NCBI GenBank assembly: GCA_003537495.1 | Contig: DPSB01000281.1 | Location: 1 to 5,847, forward strand | Length of the DNA: 5,847 bases | Reading direction: 5' to 3' | From: Cytophagales bacterium | GTDB taxonomy: Bacteria; Bacteroidota; Bacteroidia; Cytophagales; Cyclobacteriaceae | Part shown: positions 1-5,480 of the stretch, in pieces | Layout: each line of letters begins with the position of its first letter | How positions within the stretch are numbered: the first letter of the stretch is position 1 | Notes under the pieces: generated by a model | Databases searched by the model: none | What the model saw: the letters and a program-made list of their open reading frames with translations, nothing else | What the model was told of the DNA's origin: nothing | Translations under genes and position numbers: made by a program

Positions 1-176
1 AGACAGCGCTTATCATCATCGCCACCTTTGGCTCCATTCTCATCACTAAAGTGCACATCTATGCGGGTAATGTAATCGCTGAACCGATCGAACTCCGCCT
101 CAAGCGTTTCTGTACAATAAGCAATCAATCTTTCGCTGCCTTCAATGTGCCGGTCGGTGTTAACTTCTATTTTCAT
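1..176 (-). CDS. HPF/RaiA-family ribosome-associated protein, N-terminal part (cut by window edge)
   Basis: The reverse strand reads an open frame from ATG at 176 to the window edge, giving 58 complete residues. It begins MKIEVNTDRHIEGSERL and contains ITRIDVHFSDENG (about residues 40-52), followed by a GGDDDKRC stretch. These are hallmarks of the short Bacteroidota HPF/RaiA (sigma-54 modulation) family. Members of the wider family bind the 30S subunit and keep ribosomes idle in stationary phase or stress; that role is inferred here by family only. The usual length of this short type is roughly 110-120 residues, so about half is missing off the left edge. There is no Shine-Dalgarno sequence, which is normal for the phylum. 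A 110-bp AT-rich gap separates it from the gene before it, so it probably has its own promoter, though I could not place one with confidence. Confidence 0.85.
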   Translation of the reverse strand, partial: MKIEVNTDRHIEGSERLIAYCTETLEAEFDRFSDYITRIDVHFSDENGAKGGDDDKRC

Positions 177-203
177 AACAGGTAGAATTTTAAAATCGGG
201 TAC

Positions 204-216
204 ATGTTAGTAACAT
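204..216. repeat. 13-bp perfect palindrome in the HPF-gene leader
   Basis: ATGTTA-G-TAACAT is a perfect inverted repeat with 6-bp arms and a one-base centre. It lies 27 bp upstream of the HPF-family start codon, inside the 110-bp AT-rich gap at 177-286. The size and symmetry would suit a dimeric regulator, but no factor is assigned. In AT-rich DNA such a palindrome can arise by chance. A second AT-only palindrome, ATTTTAAAAT, sits at 187-196 and is even less informative. Confidence 0.3.
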
Positions 217-268
217 AAAATTTAACAATCAAATTAAGATTAAGATGATTTGGTGGTTGGCTGAAAGA

Positions 269-285
269 GACTCAAAAAGGTTGTG
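269..285. repeat. Imperfect 17-bp direct repeat, left copy
   Basis: GACTCAAAAAGGTTGTG here matches GACTCAAAACGGTTTTG at 3050-3066 at 15 of 17 positions, in the same orientation. This copy begins 2 bp beyond the stop codon of the M50-like gene. The other copy is in the leader of the S9 peptidase gene, so the two bracket the protease pair. It also carries the AAGGTTG half of the palindromes found at 3083-3154. The origin is unknown: it could be a dispersed intergenic repeat, a remnant of an insertion, or chance. Confidence 0.4.
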
Positions 286-286
286 C

Positions 287-829
287 TTACGAAATAAGTA
301 TAATCTTAAACTTTTGATTGGCTAAAATCCAAACAGACGAAAATAAAAGTATCCAGCCGAGCGTTTGTAATACATAGGCTCGGGCATATTTTTCTTGCAC
401 GATGGTTTTATAGAGCAACCCAAAATGAATAATGACAAATATTATTGGAAGAGTAAACAACCCAACATTCAGATACCTACTGATCCATCCAAGATCATTC
501 ACATTGCGATAATTCATAATTCCAGATAGAAATTCCAGATAGAAACACGTGAACAAGAATGGAAACCAAAGCATGTTTCCTTTGAAGCGGATGATATAGT
601 AAACTGAGAAAGAGGTTAGGAATGTAACGGCAGGCCCCACCACACTAACCACCATAAAGTCTTCCGTTGAATTCCATCTCAATGCTTTAGGATAAGCAGT
701 GTTTAACGTCATCACCATTTTGTAACCAATGAGTTCGCCCATTATCCAATGAGCAAACTCATGTGTTAAAAAACAGAAAACAACTGCTCCAAGCGAAACA
801 ACTGCTAACGTGGCTTTGGAAAACGTCAT
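287..829 (-). CDS. M50-like (site-2 protease-type) membrane zinc metalloprotease, small
   Basis: This encodes 180 residues and is strongly hydrophobic, with about five likely membrane segments (roughly 6-30, 58-80, 86-106, 120-140 and 151-171). HEFAH at residues 23-27, inside the first segment, is a zincin HExxH motif: two histidine zinc ligands and a catalytic glutamate. VVGPAVTFL at 63-71 resembles the GPxxN-type segment of M50 proteases. NVNDLG at 109-114 stands where M50 enzymes carry NPxPxLDG, making Asp112 the probable third ligand. No PDZ or CBS domain is present. The family cleaves substrates within or near the membrane; the substrate here is unknown. The ATG at 829 overlaps the last base of the S9 peptidase stop codon (TAATG), so translation is probably coupled. 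An out-of-frame 13-bp tandem repeat lies inside the gene at 518-545. The fold assignment is fairly sure; activity is less so because the third motif is atypical. Confidence 0.68.
   Translation of the reverse strand: MTFSKATLAVVSLGAVVFCFLTHEFAHWIMGELIGYKMVMTLNTAYPKALRWNSTEDFMVVSVVGPAVTFLTSFSVYYIIRFKGNMLWFPFLFTCFYLEFLSGIMNYRNVNDLGWISRYLNVGLFTLPIIFVIIHFGLLYKTIVQEKYARAYVLQTLGWILLFSSVWILANQKFKIILIS
518..545. repeat. 13-bp tandem duplication inside the M50-like gene
   Basis: AATTCCAGATAGA occurs twice in direct contact (518-530 and 531-543), and the match continues for two more bases. The unit is not a multiple of three, so the two copies are read in different frames: FYLEF, then LSGI (about residues 96-104). 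Loss of one unit would give a TGA stop at about codon 101, before the putative third zinc-ligand motif at 109-114. With both copies present the frame is open and both metal-binding motifs are in frame. Confidence 0.75.
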
Positions 830-3006
830 TACTTCACCGTAGCCGGTGCAGGCTCCGGATGTTTCGCATACCTTTCAAAAAATTCAATTACACGCAGCAT
901 GTGATCCATCATTCTTCCCGGATTACCGCTGCGTGTAAGTTCATGGCCTTCGCGTGGGTAGCGAATGTATTCTACCGGTTTATTCAGAATCTTTAAGCTT
1001 TTATACAACATTTCCGATTGAATTACACCGGTGCGTAAATCCTGATCGCCATGGATAATCAATAAAGGAGTGTTTATTTTATCCACGTAAGTAAGAGGTG
1101 ATTCAAAATCCAGTACTGCTTTTGTTTCTTTGTCCCAAGGCCAGCCACCAAAATTGGTAGGCACCAATCGCCAGGCATTGCCTTCGCCCATAAAGGTGGT
1201 AAGTTCATAAACACCGCGTTGCGCGTTGGCTGCTTTAAAACGATTGTCATGCCCCAGAATCCAGGCAACCATATAACCGGCATAGCTACCGCCTTCTACA
1301 AACAACTGATCTTTATCAATCCATGCATGTTGTTTCATGGCTTCATCCAATGAAGCAAGAATGTCTCCGGCAGGGCCCGTGCCCCAATCTTTAAAATTTC
1401 CTTTCTTAAACTTATCGCCATAACCACCGCTACCGCGTGGATTACAATACACCAATCCATAACCCCAACTGTTTTCCAGTTGATACTCGTGCCACATGCT
1501 GAAAATACCCGGCCCCCACATAGCCGATGGCCCACCGTGAATATTGAGAATAGTCGGATACTTGAGTCCATCTTTTTTGTTGGCTGGTTCCTGTACCCAG
1601 TATTGAATCTTTGTTCCGTCAGGTCGCGTGAACCAATATTCTTTCGGTGAACTGATAAGGCGGTTCTTAACCCAACCTTCGTTCAATTGTGTAAGCTGCC
1701 GATTTGATTTGTCTTTTAAGTTGTAGAGATAAACCTCCCACGGGTTTTTAGTTTCCGTAAGCGCATATACCACTTTATCGCCACGCACATCAAAATCGTT
1801 TACGCCATTATCGTTGCCGAAGATTTTAGTAATAGCTCCACCTTTAGCCGGAATGCTGAACAACGGAATGTCACCTTCGGTTTGCGATGAAAAATAAATA
1901 GTTTTTCCATCGGCCGACCAGATGTGATTGCCAATGTCGCGATCGAGTGCTGCTGTTAAGATAACCGGCTTACCTGCGGCAGCAGGGACAATTGCCAGAT
2001 TGCTTTGAGTAGCATGGCGATTATCAATTGCCGTTGTATAAAAAGTAACTTGAGTACCATCGGGCGAGTAAGTTGGATTTGAAATGCTATAGCCAGGCCA
2101 CGTTAAAAACTCCTTAGCGTTTTTGGTAGCGACATCAATAATCCACAGATCACTATCCTGTTCGCGATCGGGATGAACTTTATACACACGCGAAGAACAG
2201 ATAATGCTCTTACCATCGGGCGACCAGCTTGCGGATTGAAAATCCTGGAAGCCTTGTGTTAACTGCACATCCTTCTCATCAGAGCCAACAGTTTTTATAA
2301 ACAAGTGTGTAAAATTTTCTTCGGGACTCAGGTTAAGTTCGCCTTGCAAATCCTGACGAATCAACACGCGGGGATTATTATCCACAGTATTCTTTGCAAG
2401 CCACGCACGTACTTCTGTCAACGATCCATCGGGGCTGGTAACAACACCTTTGCGTTCATCCGCTTTCATGTTTTTAAAGTTGGGTTCATCGCCTTGCGTG
2501 CGGCCAGGGCGTTCATATGTCCATGGTGTTTTGCCATCTATTTTTGAAAAAGGAATCCCTGCTGAATACAAAATCTTTTTTCCATCGGGGCTCCATTGTG
2601 GATTGCTCGCACCATATTCTGCTTTTGTTATTGCATGAGCTTCTCCACCACTTAATGGTAATAACCACAATTGCGATTTGTCTCCATCGGTACGTACAAA
2701 AAGAATTTGTTTACCATCCGGGCTCCATTGTGGTGACAAATCATTTTTATCACCAAAGGTTAATTGCAACGGTTCGGTTTTGGTTACCAGATCCAGCAGG
2801 TAAAGATTGCGGGTGTAGTAATATTCATTTTCATTTTTTACTCCCTTACGGTTTACAACCAATACGGCCTTGGTACCATCAGGCGAAATTTGAATTTGAT
2901 TGGTGGTGGCAATCTTCATCAGATCAGTAGCCACAATGGGGGTTTTGGTCTGGCTGTAGCCGGAGATGACCACCAGCACCAGAACAACTACTTTCAGGAG
3001 TTTCAT
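829..3006 (-). CDS. Exported S9-family (prolyl oligopeptidase-like) serine peptidase
   Basis: The 725-residue product starts with a signal peptide: Lys2 and Lys5, a hydrophobic run at 6-15, and probable cleavage after Ser18. There is no lipobox cysteine, so it is likely periplasmic or secreted. Residues about 40-440 form a PD40/TolB-like beta-propeller with repeated SPDG turns, seen at about 41, 95, 139, 191, 262, 314 and, as SADG, 364. Residues about 460-713 are the alpha/beta-hydrolase domain. It has HGGP at 490-493 (oxyanion region), the nucleophile Ser574 in GGSYAGY, Asp656 in HGDQD and His688 in REGHE, so the triad is complete. Such enzymes cut short peptides, often releasing dipeptides or acylated residues. 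Exact specificity cannot be read here, though it resembles the DPP/acylaminoacyl-peptidase branch. The length is normal. The stop overlaps the start of the M50-like gene. No clear promoter is visible in the 163-bp leader region. Confidence 0.93.
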   Translation of the reverse strand: MKLLKVVVLVLVVISGYSQTKTPIVATDLMKIATTNQIQISPDGTKAVLVVNRKGVKNENEYYYTRNLYLLDLVTKTEPLQLTFGDKNDLSPQWSPDGKQILFVRTDGDKSQLWLLPLSGGEAHAITKAEYGASNPQWSPDGKKILYSAGIPFSKIDGKTPWTYERPGRTQGDEPNFKNMKADERKGVVTSPDGSLTEVRAWLAKNTVDNNPRVLIRQDLQGELNLSPEENFTHLFIKTVGSDEKDVQLTQGFQDFQSASWSPDGKSIICSSRVYKVHPDREQDSDLWIIDVATKNAKEFLTWPGYSISNPTYSPDGTQVTFYTTAIDNRHATQSNLAIVPAAAGKPVILTAALDRDIGNHIWSADGKTIYFSSQTEGDIPLFSIPAKGGAITKIFGNDNGVNDFDVRGDKVVYALTETKNPWEVYLYNLKDKSNRQLTQLNEGWVKNRLISSPKEYWFTRPDGTKIQYWVQEPANKKDGLKYPTILNIHGGPSAMWGPGIFSMWHEYQLENSWGYGLVYCNPRGSGGYGDKFKKGNFKDWGTGPAGDILASLDEAMKQHAWIDKDQLFVEGGSYAGYMVAWILGHDNRFKAANAQRGVYELTTFMGEGNAWRLVPTNFGGWPWDKETKAVLDFESPLTYVDKINTPLLIIHGDQDLRTGVIQSEMLYKSLKILNKPVEYIRYPREGHELTRSGNPGRMMDHMLRVIEFFERYAKHPEPAPATVK

Positions 3007-3049
3007 AAAGTTTATGATTTTGAAGTTGGAAGTTGAGTAAAAAGGAATT

Positions 3050-3066
3050 GACTCAAAACGGTTTTG
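3050..3066. repeat. Imperfect 17-bp direct repeat, right copy, containing a palindrome
   Basis: This is the partner of the copy at 269-285 (15 of 17 identical, same orientation), 44 bp upstream of the S9 peptidase start. Part of it, CAAAAC-G-GTTTTG at 3054-3066, is a perfect 6-bp-arm palindrome that the left copy lacks. A further short tandem, GAAGTTG twice at 3022-3035, lies between it and the start codon. No known element is recognised. Confidence 0.4.
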
Positions 3067-3082
3067 GGATGAGTGGAGGTTA

Positions 3083-3097
3083 AAGGTTTACAACCTT
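3083..3097. repeat. Intergenic palindrome unit 1 (AAGGTT-TAC-AACCTT)
   Basis: This perfect inverted repeat has 6-bp arms and a 3-base centre. Read on the minus strand it is AAGGTTGTAAACCTT, almost the same 15-mer as unit 3 at 3140-3154 (one base differs). It is one of three related units in the gap between the GH3 and S9 genes. It could form a hairpin in RNA or bind a dimeric protein, but the weak A/T-rich stem and lack of a following T-run make it a poor terminator on its own. Confidence 0.6.
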
Positions 3098-3107
3098 GTT
3101 GGTTTCG

Positions 3108-3131
3108 AATAAAAAAGGTTGTCAACCTTTT
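3108..3131 (-). terminator. Palindrome unit 2, probable intrinsic terminator of the GH3 transcript
   Basis: AAAAGGTTG and CAACCTTTT (3113-3131) are perfect 9-bp arms around a single central base. In RNA this would fold as about 8 bp with a three-base loop. On the minus strand the second arm runs into six T residues, then ATT, giving the stem plus U-tract form of a rho-independent terminator. It lies 38 bp past the GH3 stop codon. The stem is A/U-rich with few G-C pairs, so efficiency may be modest. In the plus direction the T-run is shorter (four). Confidence 0.6.
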
Positions 3132-3139
3132 GATAAACT

Positions 3140-3154
3140 AAGGTTGTAATCCTT
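3140..3154. repeat. Intergenic palindrome unit 3 (AAGGTT-GTA-ATCCTT)
   Basis: This is an inverted repeat with one imperfect position in the 6-bp arms. It sits 15 bp downstream of the GH3 stop codon. It shares the AAGGTTGT core with unit 2 and with the reverse complement of unit 1. Unit starts are 32 and 25 bp apart, so spacing is not strictly regular. Confidence 0.55.
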
Positions 3155-3169
3155 GAAATTGTAAAACGT

Positions 3170-4690
3170 TTAACTCTGAATCATCGCCAGAATATCATCC
3201 ACAAATTCACGCGAGTTGCTAAGGCGTGGCACTTTGTTCTGGCCACCTAACTTACCGCGCTTTTTCATCCAATTGTAAAATGTTCCTTCACTTACCGGAT
3301 GTATAGTTGGCGCTACCAGTGCAATATCCATAGTACGTTTGGCATCGTAGTCGGAGTTTACCTTGCGTAAGGTATCGTCTAATATTGCTTTGAACTCGTT
3401 CAGATCGCGGGGCTTAACTTTAAATTCAATAATCCACTCGTGGCCACCACGTTTTGATTTTTCAAGATAAATTGGAGCGGCCGTAAAGTTGTCGATAACC
3501 GCACCGGTTTGTTCGCAAGCTTTGGTGATGGCCGTCTCAGCATTTTCAATAATTACTTCTTCACCAAAGGCATTTATAAAATGTTTGGTGCGGCCGGAGA
3601 TGCGAATGCGGTAGGGAGCAATGGATGTAAACTTTACAGTATCGCCAATGTTATAGCGCCACAAGCCGGCATTGGTCGTAATAAGCATCGCATAATTCTT
3701 TCCTACTTCTACATCGCCAAGCGAGATAGCTTCCGGGTATTCCTGATCCAGTTCTTCAACCGGAATAAATTCATAGAACACACCGTAATCCAACATCAAT
3801 AATAAATCTTCTGAGTTGGGTTGATCCTGAATGCCAAAAAAACCTTCGCTGGCATTGTAGGTTTCCCAGTATTTCATTTGATCGCTCGGAATAAGCGAGC
3901 GGAATAAATTACGATACGGTTTAAAAGCAACCGCGCCATGAAAAAATACTTCCAGGTTGGGCCACACTTCCAGAATAGAACTCTTGTTCTCCTTGTTGAG
4001 AATGTATTGCAATAACAAAACCGTCCATGTAGGCACACCGGCAATGTTGGTTACGTTTACATCTATGGTTTCGCGGGCCAGGCGTTCAATCTTTTCTTCC
4101 CAGTTGGGCATCAGGGCAACTTCTAAACTTGGTGTGCGAATGAATTGCGCCCAGGGCGGAAGGTTATGCATAATCACTGCCGACACATCGCCATAGTGTG
4201 AGTTGGCTGTTTGGTCGAATTCATTTACCTGAGCACTGCCACCCACGGCCAATCCTTTGCCGCTAAACATTTGCGTGTCAGGAAAATTGTTAACATAAAT
4301 GGAGAGTAAATCTTTACCGCCCTTAAAATGACATTCTTCCAGAGCTTCGGTTGTAACAGGAATAAATTTGCTGCGCGCATTGGTGGTGCCACTGGATTTG
4401 GCGAACCATTTTACTTCCGATGGCCACAATACATTTTGTTCACCTCGCATTTGCTTTTCGATATAGGGAAACAACTGCTCGTAGGTATGTACCGGTACTC
4501 TGCGCTTAAAATCCTCGTAGTGCATCAACTCATCAAATGCATACTTCTGACCAAACTCAGTATAGCGGGCCGTGTTCAGTAGTTTTTTTAAAACTTCGTC
4601 CTGTACATCATGCGGATATTTCTTAAAAAGCTCAATCTGGTGAATGCGTTTCTTCATTACCCAGGTGAGGATGGAGTTCAGGATTTGCAT
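3170..4690 (-). CDS. GH3-family (auxin-responsive GH3-like) acyl-adenylating enzyme
   Basis: Starting at the ATG at 4690, the product is 506 residues, beginning MQILNSILTWVMKKRIHQIELF. The ANL-superfamily ATP-binding motifs appear in order: SSGTTNARSK at about 99-108, YNASEGFFG at 278-286, LWRYNIGDTVKF at 343-354 and SGRTKHFINAFGEEV at 365-379. A lysine/glycine-rich KKRGKLGGQNKVPRL at about 476-490 fits the mobile C-terminal part. GH3 enzymes adenylate a carboxylic acid and transfer it to an amine, as plant JAR1 and GH3 proteins do with jasmonate or auxin and amino acids. The bacterial substrate is unknown, and this one should not be assumed to act on auxin. A longer reading from TTG at 4702 is possible, but that codon lies within the promoter -7 box, so the ATG is preferred. 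There is no signal peptide, so it is cytoplasmic. It follows lptB after 47 bp. Confidence 0.93.
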   Translation of the reverse strand: MQILNSILTWVMKKRIHQIELFKKYPHDVQDEVLKKLLNTARYTEFGQKYAFDELMHYEDFKRRVPVHTYEQLFPYIEKQMRGEQNVLWPSEVKWFAKSSGTTNARSKFIPVTTEALEECHFKGGKDLLSIYVNNFPDTQMFSGKGLAVGGSAQVNEFDQTANSHYGDVSAVIMHNLPPWAQFIRTPSLEVALMPNWEEKIERLARETIDVNVTNIAGVPTWTVLLLQYILNKENKSSILEVWPNLEVFFHGAVAFKPYRNLFRSLIPSDQMKYWETYNASEGFFGIQDQPNSEDLLLMLDYGVFYEFIPVEELDQEYPEAISLGDVEVGKNYAMLITTNAGLWRYNIGDTVKFTSIAPYRIRISGRTKHFINAFGEEVIIENAETAITKACEQTGAVIDNFTAAPIYLEKSKRGGHEWIIEFKVKPRDLNEFKAILDDTLRKVNSDYDAKRTMDIALVAPTIHPVSEGTFYNWMKKRGKLGGQNKVPRLSNSREFVDDILAMIQS

Positions 4691-4699
4691 AGGTGGAGT

Positions 4700-4731
4700 C
4701 AAAAATAGAGCAGGCTTACCCGATTACCAAA
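4700..4731 (-). promoter_or_regulatory. Bacteroidota-type promoter for the GH3 gene
   Basis: On the minus strand TTTG (4731-4728) is followed by a 20-nt spacer and TATTTTTG (4707-4700). This is an exact match to the Bacteroidota primary sigma consensus, TTTG at -33 and TAnnTTTG at -7 with a spacer of about 19-21. It lies in the 47-bp gap, starting 6 bp past the lptB stop. Only 9 bp separate the -7 box from the GH3 ATG, so the transcript leader would be only a few nucleotides long. The GH3 gene may therefore be transcribed on its own as well as by read-through from recJ-lptB. Confidence 0.7.
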
Positions 4732-4737
4732 ATCTTA

Positions 4738-5478
4738 TTAACTGGCAACCTTCGACCTGCGAAGCTGAAAGTTTTGCCCAAGATACACTTTGCGTACCAA
4801 TGGATCATCAGCAAGTTCTTGTGCGGTTCCGGCTTTAAAGAGTTTGCCTTCCACCATCAGGTAGGCACGATCGGTAATAGAAAGCGTTTCGTCTACGTTA
4901 TGATCGGTAATAAGAATGCCGATATTTTTCTTTTTTAATCTTGCCACAATGCCTTGAATTTCTTCTACGGCAATCGGGTCAACTCCGGCAAAGGGTTCAT
5001 CTAACAAAACAAAACTTGGATCGACAGCAAGTGCGCGTGCAATTTCGGTTCGTCTGCGTTCGCCACCCGAAAGTACCATGCCCAGATTTTTTCGAACATG
5101 GGTAAGACTAAATTCCTCCAACAACTTCTCAACTTTTTCCTTCCGGTCTTTCTTGGGCATGTCGCGCATTTCGAGTGGTGCCAGAATGTTTTCTTCTACG
5201 GTAAGTTTCCGAAACACAGAAGCCTCCTGCGCGAGATAACCAATACCGAGTTTAGCCCGCTGAAACATAGGTAAGTCGGTAATGTCTTGCTGATCTAAAA
5301 AGATTTTTCCTTCGTTGGGTTTAATTAGCCCAACAATCATATAGAAGCTGGTGGTTTTACCGGCACCGTTTGGCCCGAGCAAACCTACAATTTCGCCTTG
5401 TTCTACTTGCACGGAAACGTTATTTACAACGGTTCTTTTTTTATAGCGCTTGATCAGATTTTCGGCACGCAATACCAT
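4738..5478 (-). CDS. lptB: LPS export ABC transporter ATP-binding protein LptB
   Basis: This 246-residue ATPase powers the LptB2FG complex, which extracts lipopolysaccharide from the inner membrane and passes it to the Lpt bridge. It acts on the cytoplasmic face. All nucleotide-binding motifs are intact: Walker [10 protein letters not shown] (35-43), Q-loop Gln84 in YLAQEASVF, signature LSGGE (136-140), Walker B FVLLDE (156-161) and H-loop His193 in TDHNV. The wording [32 protein letters not shown] and [13 protein letters not shown] is typical of LptB rather than of the closely related LivF or other importer ATPases. Length is normal. The ATG lies 2 bp after the recJ stop codon with no Shine-Dalgarno, so it is probably co-transcribed and perhaps translationally coupled with recJ. 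The membrane partners LptF/LptG are not in this window. Confidence 0.95.
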   Translation of the reverse strand: MVLRAENLIKRYKKRTVVNNVSVQVEQGEIVGLLGPNGAGKTTSFYMIVGLIKPNEGKIFLDQQDITDLPMFQRAKLGIGYLAQEASVFRKLTVEENILAPLEMRDMPKKDRKEKVEKLLEEFSLTHVRKNLGMVLSGGERRRTEIARALAVDPSFVLLDEPFAGVDPIAVEEIQGIVARLKKKNIGILITDHNVDETLSITDRAYLMVEGKLFKAGTAQELADDPLVRKVYLGQNFQLRRSKVAS

Positions 5479-5480
5479 AG

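Noticed and set aside
763..996. Plus-strand open frame of 77 codons across the S9/M50-like junction
   Set aside because: It is antisense to two well-supported genes, has no recognisable domain, and its composition follows the opposite strand.
2305..3036. Several overlapping plus-strand open frames (up to 137 codons) antisense to the S9 peptidase
   Set aside because: They lie opposite conserved propeller coding sequence, show no family motifs and overlap each other in different frames; they are shadows.
3054..3066. CAAAAC-G-GTTTTG as a second terminator or operator for the S9 gene
   Set aside because: It is a palindrome with short A/T-rich arms and no T-run after it on the minus strand; it is recorded only as part of the right direct repeat.
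3007..3169. A promoter for the S9 peptidase gene
   Set aside because: I found no TAnnTTTG box with a TTG at 19-21 bp in this gap on the minus strand, so no promoter is called even though one is likely.
4702..4702. TTG at 4702 as the GH3 start, adding four residues (MTPP)
   Set aside because: The ATG at 4690 fits the usual N-terminus of the family, and the TTG overlaps the -7 promoter box, so it would not be in the transcript from that promoter.
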